26,064 nucleotides of DNA from Comamonadaceae bacterium (GTDB lineage Bacteria > Pseudomonadota > Gammaproteobacteria > Burkholderiales > Burkholderiaceae_C): the NCBI GenBank assembly GCA_947451445.1, contig CANFZJ010000008.1, positions 1-26,064 on the forward strand. Reading direction: 5' to 3'. A program made the translations under genes and the position numbers. Below are positions 1 to 6,581 of this stretch, piece by piece; positions within the stretch are counted from its first letter, which is position 1, and each line of letters opens with the position of its first letter. The notes beneath the pieces were generated by a model that was given only the letters and a program-made list of their open reading frames with translations, did no database searches and was not told the origin of the DNA.

Positions 1-731
1 CACAGTACACCCGGCCCGGCCTGCTGCGGCAAAAAGGTCAGCAGCGACATCGACATCAGTGTGTAGAAGAAAAAGCAGGCCCCCGGCAGCACCGTGGCCC
101 ACTGGGTGTAGATGTGGGCGTGCAACCGGGGCAGCGCGGCCAGCCGGGGCCAGGGCTGCGTGGCACCGTCGGGGCGCACCAGCAGCAACGCGGCAGCGCA
201 GGCCAAGGCCATCAGCACCGCATGGGCCCGCAGCAGGCCGCTGGACTGGAAGTGCCCCACCACCCAGCCGCCCAGTGCCGCCGTCACGGCAAATGCCACC
301 CCGACAAACGTGCTCCACAGCCCCATGGCAATGGAGCGGTGCTGCGGCGCGGTGCTTTGCACGATCAGCGTGGGCGCAGCCACCACCACCGCCAGCTGCG
401 ACCCACCCTCCAGCACCCGCGTCAGCCAAAACCAGCCATACGGCGGCGCCAGCGACTGCAGCAAGGACATGGCCGCGCCCAGTGCCAGACCCGCCAGCAG
501 CAAGCGCCGGTAGCCGATGGCCGGAGCCAGCAGCCCCACCGTCACCCCCAGCACCAGCCCGACCATGCCCACGGTGGACAGCAGCAGCCCGGTCTGCGCT
601 GCGCTGATGGCGTAGTGGGCTTGCAAGGTGCTGAACAAAAACGAGATTTTGGCGAACTGCATCGCCGCGCAAACGCCGCACAGCCACAGGGCGATCACGC
701 GCGGCCAGTGGGTAGAGCTTGGATTCAACAT
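1..731 (-). CDS. MFS transporter, N-terminal part (3' end outside window)
   Basis: Reading the minus strand from an ATG at 731-729 gives an open frame of 243 codons with no stop up to the window edge, so the gene is cut at its C-terminus. The product starts MLNPSSTHWPRVIALWLCG and consists almost wholly of hydrophobic stretches separated by short Arg-rich loops such as IGYRRLLLAG (about residues 72-81), the usual layout of the first six to seven helices of a major facilitator permease. This suggests a secondary transporter of the inner membrane. The substrate cannot be read from the sequence. It lies downstream of the LysR gene on the same strand, but about 170 bp holding two repeat elements separate them, so co-transcription is doubtful. 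The family call is fairly safe. Confidence 0.75.
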   Translation of the reverse strand, partial: MLNPSSTHWPRVIALWLCGVCAAMQFAKISFLFSTLQAHYAISAAQTGLLLSTVGMVGLVLGVTVGLLAPAIGYRRLLLAGLALGAAMSLLQSLAPPYGWFWLTRVLEGGSQLAVVVAAPTLIVQSTAPQHRSIAMGLWSTFVGVAFAVTAALGGWVVGHFQSSGLLRAHAVLMALACAAALLLVRPDGATQPWPRLAALPRLHAHIYTQWATVLPGACFFFYTLMSMSLLTFLPQQAGPGVL

Positions 732-755
732 CGCCCTATGGTAGCCGGGCGACTA

Positions 756-808
756 CTATTAAAAACATAGCTGTTTGCGCAGGTTCTATATGCGCCAATG
801 GCTTTTTT
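756..808 (+). repeat. ATAGC-family dispersed repeat, copy A
   Basis: This intergenic copy has ATAGC at 767-771, CGC at 778-780 and TGC at 791-793, followed by a run of six T. It aligns without gaps to four other copies in the window (near 8861, 14173, 18049 and 24681). The two GC-rich halves can partly pair, and the T run follows, so it could act as a terminator. On the minus strand it lies just upstream of the MFS start codon. Confidence 0.75.
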
Positions 809-847
809 CATGTGAAAAATTTATAACCACTCACCTTTGTGTCTCCC

Positions 848-916
848 CCGTTCGACCTGAGCCTGTCGAAGGGCTCGGCTAAACGGCAAAAGCTTCGACA
901 AGCTCAACCCGAACGG
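848..916. repeat. REP-like inverted repeat overlapping the LysR 3' end
   Basis: Two 24-base arms, 848-871 and 893-916, are inverted copies of each other with four mismatches and are separated by 21 bases. Both contain the motif TGTCGAAG or its complement. The motif resembles the TTCGACAGGCTCA type of dispersed repeat found in many proteobacterial genomes (recalled, not searched). The stop codon of the LysR gene (904-906) lies inside the right arm, so the repeat encodes the last residues of that protein. Confidence 0.7.
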
Positions 917-1827
917 TGATTGGGAGGTGAGTAGTTACTGGATTCACCCAACGCAACCACCAGCGTATCAAACACCCTCCGAACCCGAGCGGGCACGGGG
1001 CTGCGCTGGGTACGGTAGACGTACATCGACAAGGGTATAGGGGCTTCGGCGGGCAGCACTTCGACTAGCGTGCCACTGTCCAGATGGGTTTGCACCATGG
1101 TGCGCAGCAACTGGCCCCAGCCCAAGCCCGCCAGCACGGCCTGGCATTCGGCATCGGCATCGTCGGTGGTGAACACCGGCGTGGCCACGGCCATCTGGCG
1201 GCCCGCGCTGAACAGCCAAGGCCAGGGACGGCCCGAATTGCGGTCGATAAACGCGGTTTGCGGCTGCTGGAACAAAGCCTCCAGGCTGGCCGGGCTGCCG
1301 CTGCGGTCGCGCAGTGCGGGTGTGCCTACCACGCACATCGGCACGCTGCGTACCGGACGCACCACGAACCGACTGTCGCGCAGCGGACCAATGCGTACGC
1401 CTACGTCGATCTGCTGCTCCACCACGTCAGCCACTACTTCGGACAGGCGCAGGTCCAGCGCCAGGCCGGGGTGCTCCCGCAGCAACGGAGCCAGAGCCTG
1501 CGGCAGCAGGGTTCGGAAAAACCCCGGTGCGGCCACACGCACCACGCCGCTGAGTTGCGAGGGGGTGCGGCGGTCGCTGCGGTGGAACAGTGCGTCTACC
1601 CCGCCCACGGCGCTGCGGGCCTGTGCCGCCAATTGCAGCCCAAAGGCGGTGGGCTGCACGCCACGGGTGCTGCGGTAAAACAGTGGCTCGCCGAGTTCGT
1701 CCTCCAGCGTCTGCACGGCCCGGGTCACCACCTGCGGCGACACGCCCAGGCGCAGCGCGGCGTCGCGGAAGTTGCGGGCATCGGCGGCAGTGCAAAACAC
1801 GCGCAGGGTTTCAAGACGGTTGCTCAT
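904..1827 (-). CDS. LysR-family transcriptional regulator
   Basis: This 307-residue protein has the LysR layout: an N-terminal winged helix-turn-helix (about residues 3-62, with AADARNFRDAALRLGVSPQ then VTRAVQTLEDELGEPLFYRS) and a C-terminal periplasmic-binding-like effector domain (about 90-295). Length is normal for the family. The start ATG at 1827-1825 precedes the helix-turn-helix directly. It is divergent from a short-chain dehydrogenase gene with 114 bp between them, the classic arrangement for a LysR regulator controlling its neighbour, so it probably acts on that gene and on itself. The effector is unknown. The final residues (HRSG) and the stop codon come from a REP-like repeat, so the native C-terminus may have been altered by insertion of the element. 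Confidence 0.9.
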   Translation of the reverse strand: MSNRLETLRVFCTAADARNFRDAALRLGVSPQVVTRAVQTLEDELGEPLFYRSTRGVQPTAFGLQLAAQARSAVGGVDALFHRSDRRTPSQLSGVVRVAAPGFFRTLLPQALAPLLREHPGLALDLRLSEVVADVVEQQIDVGVRIGPLRDSRFVVRPVRSVPMCVVGTPALRDRSGSPASLEALFQQPQTAFIDRNSGRPWPWLFSAGRQMAVATPVFTTDDADAECQAVLAGLGWGQLLRTMVQTHLDSGTLVEVLPAEAPIPLSMYVYRTQRSPVPARVRRVFDTLVVALGESSNYSPPNHRSG

Positions 1828-1850
1828 GGGTGGGATTTAATATTCTGTTT

Positions 1851-1881
1851 TATGGAATTCTAAAGTCGCAACTATTCCATA
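1851..1881. promoter_or_regulatory. Inverted repeat, candidate LysR operator
   Basis: TATGGAAT (1851-1858) and ATTCCATA (1874-1881) form a perfect 8-base inverted repeat with a 15-base spacer in the divergent LysR/dehydrogenase intergenic region. A second, shorter near-palindrome (ATAC-AG-GTAT) overlaps its right edge. The region is much richer in A and T than its surroundings, as expected for divergent promoters. The position fits a binding site for the LysR protein, but the assignment is inference. Confidence 0.5.
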
Positions 1882-1941
1882 TACAGGTATTCTTGGATTT
1901 TGGACACTGGCAGCCATTCCTCCACTCCTTGAAAGACCACT

Positions 1942-2697
1942 GTGCAAAACCTCTCCAACCACATCCTCGGTAAAGTCGTCGTCATCACCGGTGCCAGTAG
2001 CGGCCTGGGCGAAGTTACGGCCCGCCACCTGGCCGCACGCGGTGCCAAACTGGTGCTGGCGGCCCGCCGCCTGGACCGGCTCGACAGCCTGGTAGCCGAG
2101 ATCCGCCAAGCGGGCGGCGAAGCCATCGCCGTGGCCACCGACGTAGCACAGCATGCCCAGGTGGAGGCGCTGGCCGCTGCAGCGGTGCAGGCGTTTGGGC
2201 GTATCGACGTGCTGGTCAACAACGCGGGCGTGATGCCGCTGTCGCCGCTGTCCAAGGTCAAAGTGGCCGAGTGGGACCGCACTATCGACGTGAACATCAA
2301 GGGCGTGCTGTATGGCATCGCCGCCGTGCTGCCCGGCATGCAGGCCCAGGGCAGCGGCCACATCATCAACATCGCCTCGGTGGCCGGGCACAAGGTGTTC
2401 ACGCCGATTGGCACGGTGTACAGCGCCACCAAGTTCGCGGTGCGCGCCATTTCAGAAGGCCTGCGGGTGGAGGCTGGCCACGGCATCCGTGTCACCACCG
2501 TGTCGCCCGGCGCGGTGGAGTCCGAGCTGCAACTGGGCAGCACCGACCCCGACAGCAGCGCAGGAGTGCAGGCTTTCTACAAGGCCAACCAAATTCCCGC
2601 CGACTCGGTGGCCCGCGCCATCGTCTACGCCATCGAGCAACCCGCCGAGGTGGATGTGAACGAAATCCTGCTGCGCCCGGTGGCCCAGGAGTTTTGA
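1942..2697 (+). CDS. Short-chain dehydrogenase/reductase (SDR)
   Basis: This 251-residue classical SDR has the nucleotide-binding motif TGASSGLG (residues 16-23), NNAG (93-96), a catalytic Ser near 146 and the YxxxK pair Tyr160/Lys164 in YSATK. Such proteins oxidise or reduce carbonyl or hydroxyl groups with NAD(P) in the cytoplasm. Arg residues after the second strand (AARRLDRL) suggest a preference for NADP(H), which is an inference. The start used is GTG at 1942, as no ATG lies between it and the Rossmann fold. The substrate is unknown. It is transcribed divergently from the LysR gene, its likely regulator, and is followed by a strong hairpin at 2731. Confidence 0.88.
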   Translation: MQNLSNHILGKVVVITGASSGLGEVTARHLAARGAKLVLAARRLDRLDSLVAEIRQAGGEAIAVATDVAQHAQVEALAAAAVQAFGRIDVLVNNAGVMPLSPLSKVKVAEWDRTIDVNIKGVLYGIAAVLPGMQAQGSGHIINIASVAGHKVFTPIGTVYSATKFAVRAISEGLRVEAGHGIRVTTVSPGAVESELQLGSTDPDSSAGVQAFYKANQIPADSVARAIVYAIEQPAEVDVNEILLRPVAQEF

Positions 2698-2730
2698 TGC
2701 GCGCGGCGACAGACTGAGACGGCAGACGGA

Positions 2731-2759
2731 GGGAAACACCGGGCCTACTGGTGTTTCCC
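2731..2759 (+). terminator. Hairpin after the SDR gene
   Basis: GGGAAACACC (2731-2740) and GGTGTTTCCC (2750-2759) form a perfect 10-base stem with a 9-base loop, 34 bp after the SDR stop codon. No clear T run follows, so termination by a simple intrinsic mechanism is likely but not certain. Confidence 0.6.
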
Positions 2760-2800
2760 CTGTGCAGACTTGGCGGCATTTGGGCTGCAATTCAGGGTAC

Positions 2801-2816
2801 TTCAAAGCGCTTTGAA
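2801..2816. promoter_or_regulatory. LacI-type operator palindrome upstream of amylosucrase
   Basis: TTCAAAGCGCTTTGAA is a perfect 16-base palindrome with a central CG, the form typical of operators bound by LacI/GalR-family repressors. It lies 53 bp before the amylosucrase start codon, where a repressor would block transcription. No LacI-family gene is present in this window, so the regulator must be encoded elsewhere. Confidence 0.6.
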
Positions 2817-2869
2817 AGTAAACTCCATGGCGCTTCCCATCTCTGCATCCACCCGACTCAGGCCGTTCC

Positions 2870-4780
2870 ATGCTCACTATTGCCCACCAAACCCAACTCG
2901 CCCACCAGCACGTCAAAACCCAGCTGGCTGCGCGCCCCGAGGCCAAGGCGGCCCGCAAGGCCTGGAAGGCGTTTGCCACCCGGCTGGAGGCGCACTTTCC
3001 CACCCTGCTGGCCGAGCTGGCGCCGCTGTACGGTGCGCGGGCCGACTTTCTGGACTTCCTGGCCAGCCTGCTGGCCACCGCCTTTGACGCCTGGAACGCC
3101 CGCCCCGCCGACCTGCAGGCGCTGGACGTGCAGCGCGAAAAAGACCCCCGCTGGTTCCAGTCGCAAAAAATGCTGGGCGGCGTGTGCTACGTGGACCTGT
3201 TTGCGGGCAACCTCAAAGGCGTGCAGAAGCAGATTCCCTACTTCAAAGAGCTGGGCCTGACGTATTTGCACCTGATGCCCTTGTTCAAATGCCCTGCCGG
3301 CAACAGCGACGGTGGCTATGCCGTCAGCAGCTACCGCGAGGTCAACCCCGCCCTGGGCAGCATGGCCGACCTGCAAGAGCTGGCCGCCGCGCTGCGCGCC
3401 GAGGGCATCAGCCTGGTGCTGGACTTCATCTTCAACCACACCTCGGACGAACACGCCTGGGCCACTGGTTGCGTGGCGGGTGACCCGCAGTACGCCGACT
3501 TCTACTACCTGTTCCCCGACCGCACGCTGCCCGACGCCTACGACCAAACGGTGCGCGAGATCTTCCCCGACCAGCACCCCGGCGCGTTCTCGCAGCTGCC
3601 CGACGGGCGCTGGGTCTGGACCACCTTCAACAGCTTCCAGTGGGACTTGAACTACAGCAACCCCGCCGTGTTCACCGCCATGGCGGGCGAGATGCTGGCC
3701 ATCGCCAACCTGGGCACCGAGTTTTTGCGCATGGACGCGGTGGCCTTTGTGTGGAAGCGCCTGGGCACGGTGTGTGAAAACCTGCCCGAGGCGCACACTG
3801 TGATCCGCGCCTTCAGCGCGCTGGTGCGCATCGCCGCGCCGGCCATGCTGTTCAAAAGCGAGGCCATCGTCCACCCGGACGACGTGGTCAAGTACATCTC
3901 ACCGCAAGAATGCCAGCTGTCCTACAACCCGCTGCAAATGGCGCTGCTGTGGAACAGCCTGGCCACGCGCGAAGTGAACCTGCTGCAGCAAGCCCTGGAG
4001 CAGCGCCACAACCTGGACCCGGACACCTGCTGGGTCAACTACGTGCGCAGCCACGACGACATCGGCTGGACCTTTGCCGACGAAGACGCCATCCAGCTGG
4101 GCATCCACGGCTTCCCGCACCGGCAGTTTTTGAACCGCTTCTACGTGAACCGGTTTGACGGCAGCTTTGCGCGCGGCGTGCCGTTCCAGGACAACCCCGC
4201 TACCGGCGACTGCCGCATCAGCGGCACCAGCGCATCGCTGACCGGCGTGGAGCAAGGCGACCCGCTGGCCCCGGCACGCGTGGTGTTGCTGTACAGCGTG
4301 GCCCTGAGCAGCGGCGGCATGCCTTTGATTTACCTTGGAGACGAAGTGGGCACCCCTAACGACAACCGCTATTTGAACGACCCCGCCAAAGCCGGTGACA
4401 GCCGCTGGGTACACCGCCCGGCCCGCGTCGCCAGCCTGTACGCCCAGCGCAAAAAGACCCACACCGTGCCCGGCCAGATCTTCCACGGCCTGCGCCGCAT
4501 GGTGGAGGTGCGCAGTGCGAATGCCGTGTTTGCGGGTGGGCATTTAACCGGCTTCCGGGCCGGCAATCCCAGCGTGCTGGGCTATCTGCGTGGCATGCCA
4601 GGCCAGCATGTACTGGTGCTGGCCAACTTCAGCGACCTGCCGCAAACCTGCCCGGCCGTGGTGTTCTCGGCCCAGCCTGCCGAAGCGGTAGATTTACTGA
4701 GTGGCAAACCCCGGGCACTGCACGACGGCGTGGCGCTGGCACCGTACGAGGTGCTGTGGCTGGACTGCCGGGCGGCCTAA
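2870..4780 (+). CDS. Amylosucrase (GH13 family)
   Basis: The 636-residue protein matches the usual length of amylosucrase, which transfers glucose from sucrose to an alpha-1,4-glucan and releases fructose. The GH13 (beta/alpha)8 motifs are present in order: DFIFNHTSDEH (about 185-195), FLRMDAVAF with nucleophile Asp289, LFKSEAIV with acid/base Glu331, and RSHDDIGW with Asp396. The N-terminal helical domain (about 1-90) and a C-terminal beta domain (after about 540) are also as expected. The close spacing of motifs and the length favour amylosucrase over trehalose synthase or sucrose hydrolase, although hydrolysis alone cannot be excluded. It appears to be a single-gene unit with a LacI-type palindrome upstream. 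No sucrose transporter or fructokinase lies beside it. Confidence 0.9.
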   Translation: MLTIAHQTQLAHQHVKTQLAARPEAKAARKAWKAFATRLEAHFPTLLAELAPLYGARADFLDFLASLLATAFDAWNARPADLQALDVQREKDPRWFQSQKMLGGVCYVDLFAGNLKGVQKQIPYFKELGLTYLHLMPLFKCPAGNSDGGYAVSSYREVNPALGSMADLQELAAALRAEGISLVLDFIFNHTSDEHAWATGCVAGDPQYADFYYLFPDRTLPDAYDQTVREIFPDQHPGAFSQLPDGRWVWTTFNSFQWDLNYSNPAVFTAMAGEMLAIANLGTEFLRMDAVAFVWKRLGTVCENLPEAHTVIRAFSALVRIAAPAMLFKSEAIVHPDDVVKYISPQECQLSYNPLQMALLWNSLATREVNLLQQALEQRHNLDPDTCWVNYVRSHDDIGWTFADEDAIQLGIHGFPHRQFLNRFYVNRFDGSFARGVPFQDNPATGDCRISGTSASLTGVEQGDPLAPARVVLLYSVALSSGGMPLIYLGDEVGTPNDNRYLNDPAKAGDSRWVHRPARVASLYAQRKKTHTVPGQIFHGLRRMVEVRSANAVFAGGHLTGFRAGNPSVLGYLRGMPGQHVLVLANFSDLPQTCPAVVFSAQPAEAVDLLSGKPRALHDGVALAPYEVLWLDCRAA

Positions 4781-4789
4781 ACTGTATTG

Positions 4790-4847
4790 GCGGCGCCAGC
4801 CTACTGCCGCGCCGCGCCCCCATCACCCCCCAAACCCTGCAGTTTGG
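4790..4847 (+). terminator. Two hairpins after amylosucrase
   Basis: GCGGCGC (4790-4796) pairs perfectly with GCGCCGC (4809-4815), and CCAAAC (4830-4835) pairs with GTTTGG (4842-4847). Both lie just after the amylosucrase stop codon. Neither is followed by a convincing T run. The rest of the gap up to 5043 holds only the AT-rich promoter-like stretch listed separately. Confidence 0.35.
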
Positions 4848-4988
4848 TACGATTCCTGCGCTTAAATCTGTGGCCCCACCGTAGATAGAGCGCCTGGGAT
4901 GTCACACTACGCGCCCGGAGCGGGCCCGTTGTTACACAGCAGCGTACATTCGGTGCTTTCGCATCCGCAAAAACATATTCCATGGTGA

Positions 4989-5023
4989 TTGGGCGCGCGC
5001 CGTGGATTTATTTTTATAAAAAT
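4989..5023 (+). promoter_or_regulatory. Candidate promoter of the flippase gene
   Basis: An AT-rich island includes the perfect 14-base palindrome ATTTTTATAAAAAT (5010-5023), about 20 bp before the flippase start. A possible -35 (TTGGGC, 4989-4994) precedes TATA-like hexamers at 17-19 base spacing. The palindrome might also bind a regulator. The assignment rests on composition and position only. Confidence 0.35.
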
Positions 5024-5043
5024 GCACCACCCATGAACCATCC

Positions 5044-6486
5044 ATGACCAACCATTCACGCGCCCTGGCACGCGGCACGCTTTTATCTGTCATATTGCGC
5101 TGGGCTATTAAAGGGATTGGTTTAGTCAGCACCATCGTATTGGCACGGTTTTTAACCCCCGCCGATTATGGGGTCATGGTCATGGCCACCTTGGTGATTG
5201 GATTGGTAGAGATATTTTTCTATACCAGCGCAGACAATGCCCTGCTGCGCAGAGAAGACCCGCCAGAGGCTCTCATTAATTCGGCCTGGACGCTGCGCTT
5301 GATACAAGCGGTCATGGTGGCATCCATCGTGGCATTGTTATCACCAGTCGCCGCATATTATTTTCGGGACGAACGGGTAACCCCGGTAATGCTGCTTTTG
5401 TGCTTTGGCATCGTCTTCAGCGCCTTGGCCAATATCGGTCCATTGCTGGCCCGCAAAAATTTAGAATTTGGGCTGGAGGTCCGACTCGGAATTTCTGCAA
5501 AATTACTGTCATTTTTTGCCACCTTGTTGTCCGCTTATTTATTAAAAAGCTACTGGGCGCTGGTCATCGGAATTTATGTGGGCCATATTTCTGGCGTATG
5601 GCTGAGTTATGTGCTGCACCCCTACCGTCCGCGCTGGGACACCAGCCATATTCGGGAACTCTGGAGTTTCTCGCAATGGTTATTGCTGTCCAGTATTGGT
5701 TCGTTTTTTGGCAAAAAGCTGGACGAATTAATTTTGGGCCGTATTGGCAGCGCCAAAGACCTGGGCGTGTACAACTTGGCGTCCGAGCTGGGGCAAACCG
5801 TGACGGTGGAAATCAGCGCCCCCGTGAACCGCTCGCTGTTTCCCGTACTGTCCAGCATGCGCAACGACAAACCCGGTCGGCTGGCGCTGTTTTTTTACAC
5901 GCTGGGCTTGATTAACACCTTCACCATTCCGGCAGGTATTGGCCTGTGCATGGTGGCGGCACCGTTTGTACAGACCATTTTGGGCACCACCTGGCTGGAA
6001 GTGATTCCGGTTTTGGAAGTATTTGCCTTGCAGGGCAGTATCCGATTTTTGGTCAGCCCTTATTACGTATGGTTCATGGCAGTGGACCGAACCAAGTTTT
6101 TGGCCTTCATGTCCTGGATGGAGTTGCTTTTCTTCCTGATTTTTGCGGCCTTCTTGCACACCTACGGCATATTGGGACTGGCATGGGCGCGCTTATTAAC
6201 GACCCTGATCACCGTCAGTATCTGGGTCGTCGTCGGGCGCAAGGAGGGACTACCCGCCCGCACGCTGGCAAAATCACTGGTGCGGCCTGTTTTTGCAGGG
6301 GCGGTCATGGGTGCGACGCTGTGGCTCATGCAAAGCTGGGTGGCCACAGAACCTGCCTATCTACAGCTGACGCTGCTGATGGCGTCGGGTGCACTGGTTT
6401 ATACGCTAGCTTTGCTACTGGTATGGCTGGTTTTGGGGCGTCCCGAGGGCATAGAAAAATCGCTACTGAGCCGCATCACCGGTTGA
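5044..6486 (+). CDS. Oligosaccharide flippase family protein (Wzx/WzxC-like)
   Basis: This 480-residue polytopic membrane protein has about 12-14 hydrophobic segments and the family-typical N-terminus, with RGTLLSVILRWAIKGIGLVS followed by IVLARFLTPADYGVMVMA, where the LxPxxYG pattern is a hallmark of polysaccharide-type MATE/MOP flippases. Such proteins move lipid-linked oligosaccharides across the inner membrane for surface polysaccharide assembly. The gene is visibly richer in A and T than its neighbours (many TTT, TTA and ATT codons), a sign of recent transfer. No glycosyltransferase or polymerase lies beside it; the next gene is an asparagine-synthase-like protein. The start at 5044 has no clear Shine-Dalgarno sequence. 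The substrate cannot be inferred. Confidence 0.85.
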   Translation: MTNHSRALARGTLLSVILRWAIKGIGLVSTIVLARFLTPADYGVMVMATLVIGLVEIFFYTSADNALLRREDPPEALINSAWTLRLIQAVMVASIVALLSPVAAYYFRDERVTPVMLLLCFGIVFSALANIGPLLARKNLEFGLEVRLGISAKLLSFFATLLSAYLLKSYWALVIGIYVGHISGVWLSYVLHPYRPRWDTSHIRELWSFSQWLLLSSIGSFFGKKLDELILGRIGSAKDLGVYNLASELGQTVTVEISAPVNRSLFPVLSSMRNDKPGRLALFFYTLGLINTFTIPAGIGLCMVAAPFVQTILGTTWLEVIPVLEVFALQGSIRFLVSPYYVWFMAVDRTKFLAFMSWMELLFFLIFAAFLHTYGILGLAWARLLTTLITVSIWVVVGRKEGLPARTLAKSLVRPVFAGAVMGATLWLMQSWVATEPAYLQLTLLMASGALVYTLALLLVWLVLGRPEGIEKSLLSRITG

Positions 6487-6487
6487 A

Positions 6488-6551
6488 CCGGACTTACGCA
6501 AGTCCCCTGTGCGCCCAGAGGGCGACACAGGGCGGCGCTGCGTAAGTCCTA
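6488..6551. repeat. Palindromic MITE-like element, copy 1
   Basis: The ends carry perfect 11-base inverted repeats, GGACTTACGCA and TGCGTAAGTCC. The centre forms a second stem in which CCCTGTGCGCCC pairs with GGGCGACACAGGG around a 3-base loop with one bulge. A near-identical copy in opposite orientation is at 15573-15632. TTGAA flanks both sides (6483-6487 and 6552-6556) and may be a target duplication. The element starts one base after the flippase stop codon. No transposase is present. Confidence 0.75.
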
Positions 6552-6581
6552 TTGAATTTAAATGGTCTGGAACATTGATTT

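Noticed and set aside
2858..3874. Long open frame of 338 codons on the minus strand opposite amylosucrase
   Set aside because: It is a mirror frame of a GC-rich gene, rich in His, Gln, Val and Gly with no domain signs; the plus-strand amylosucrase has all catalytic motifs.
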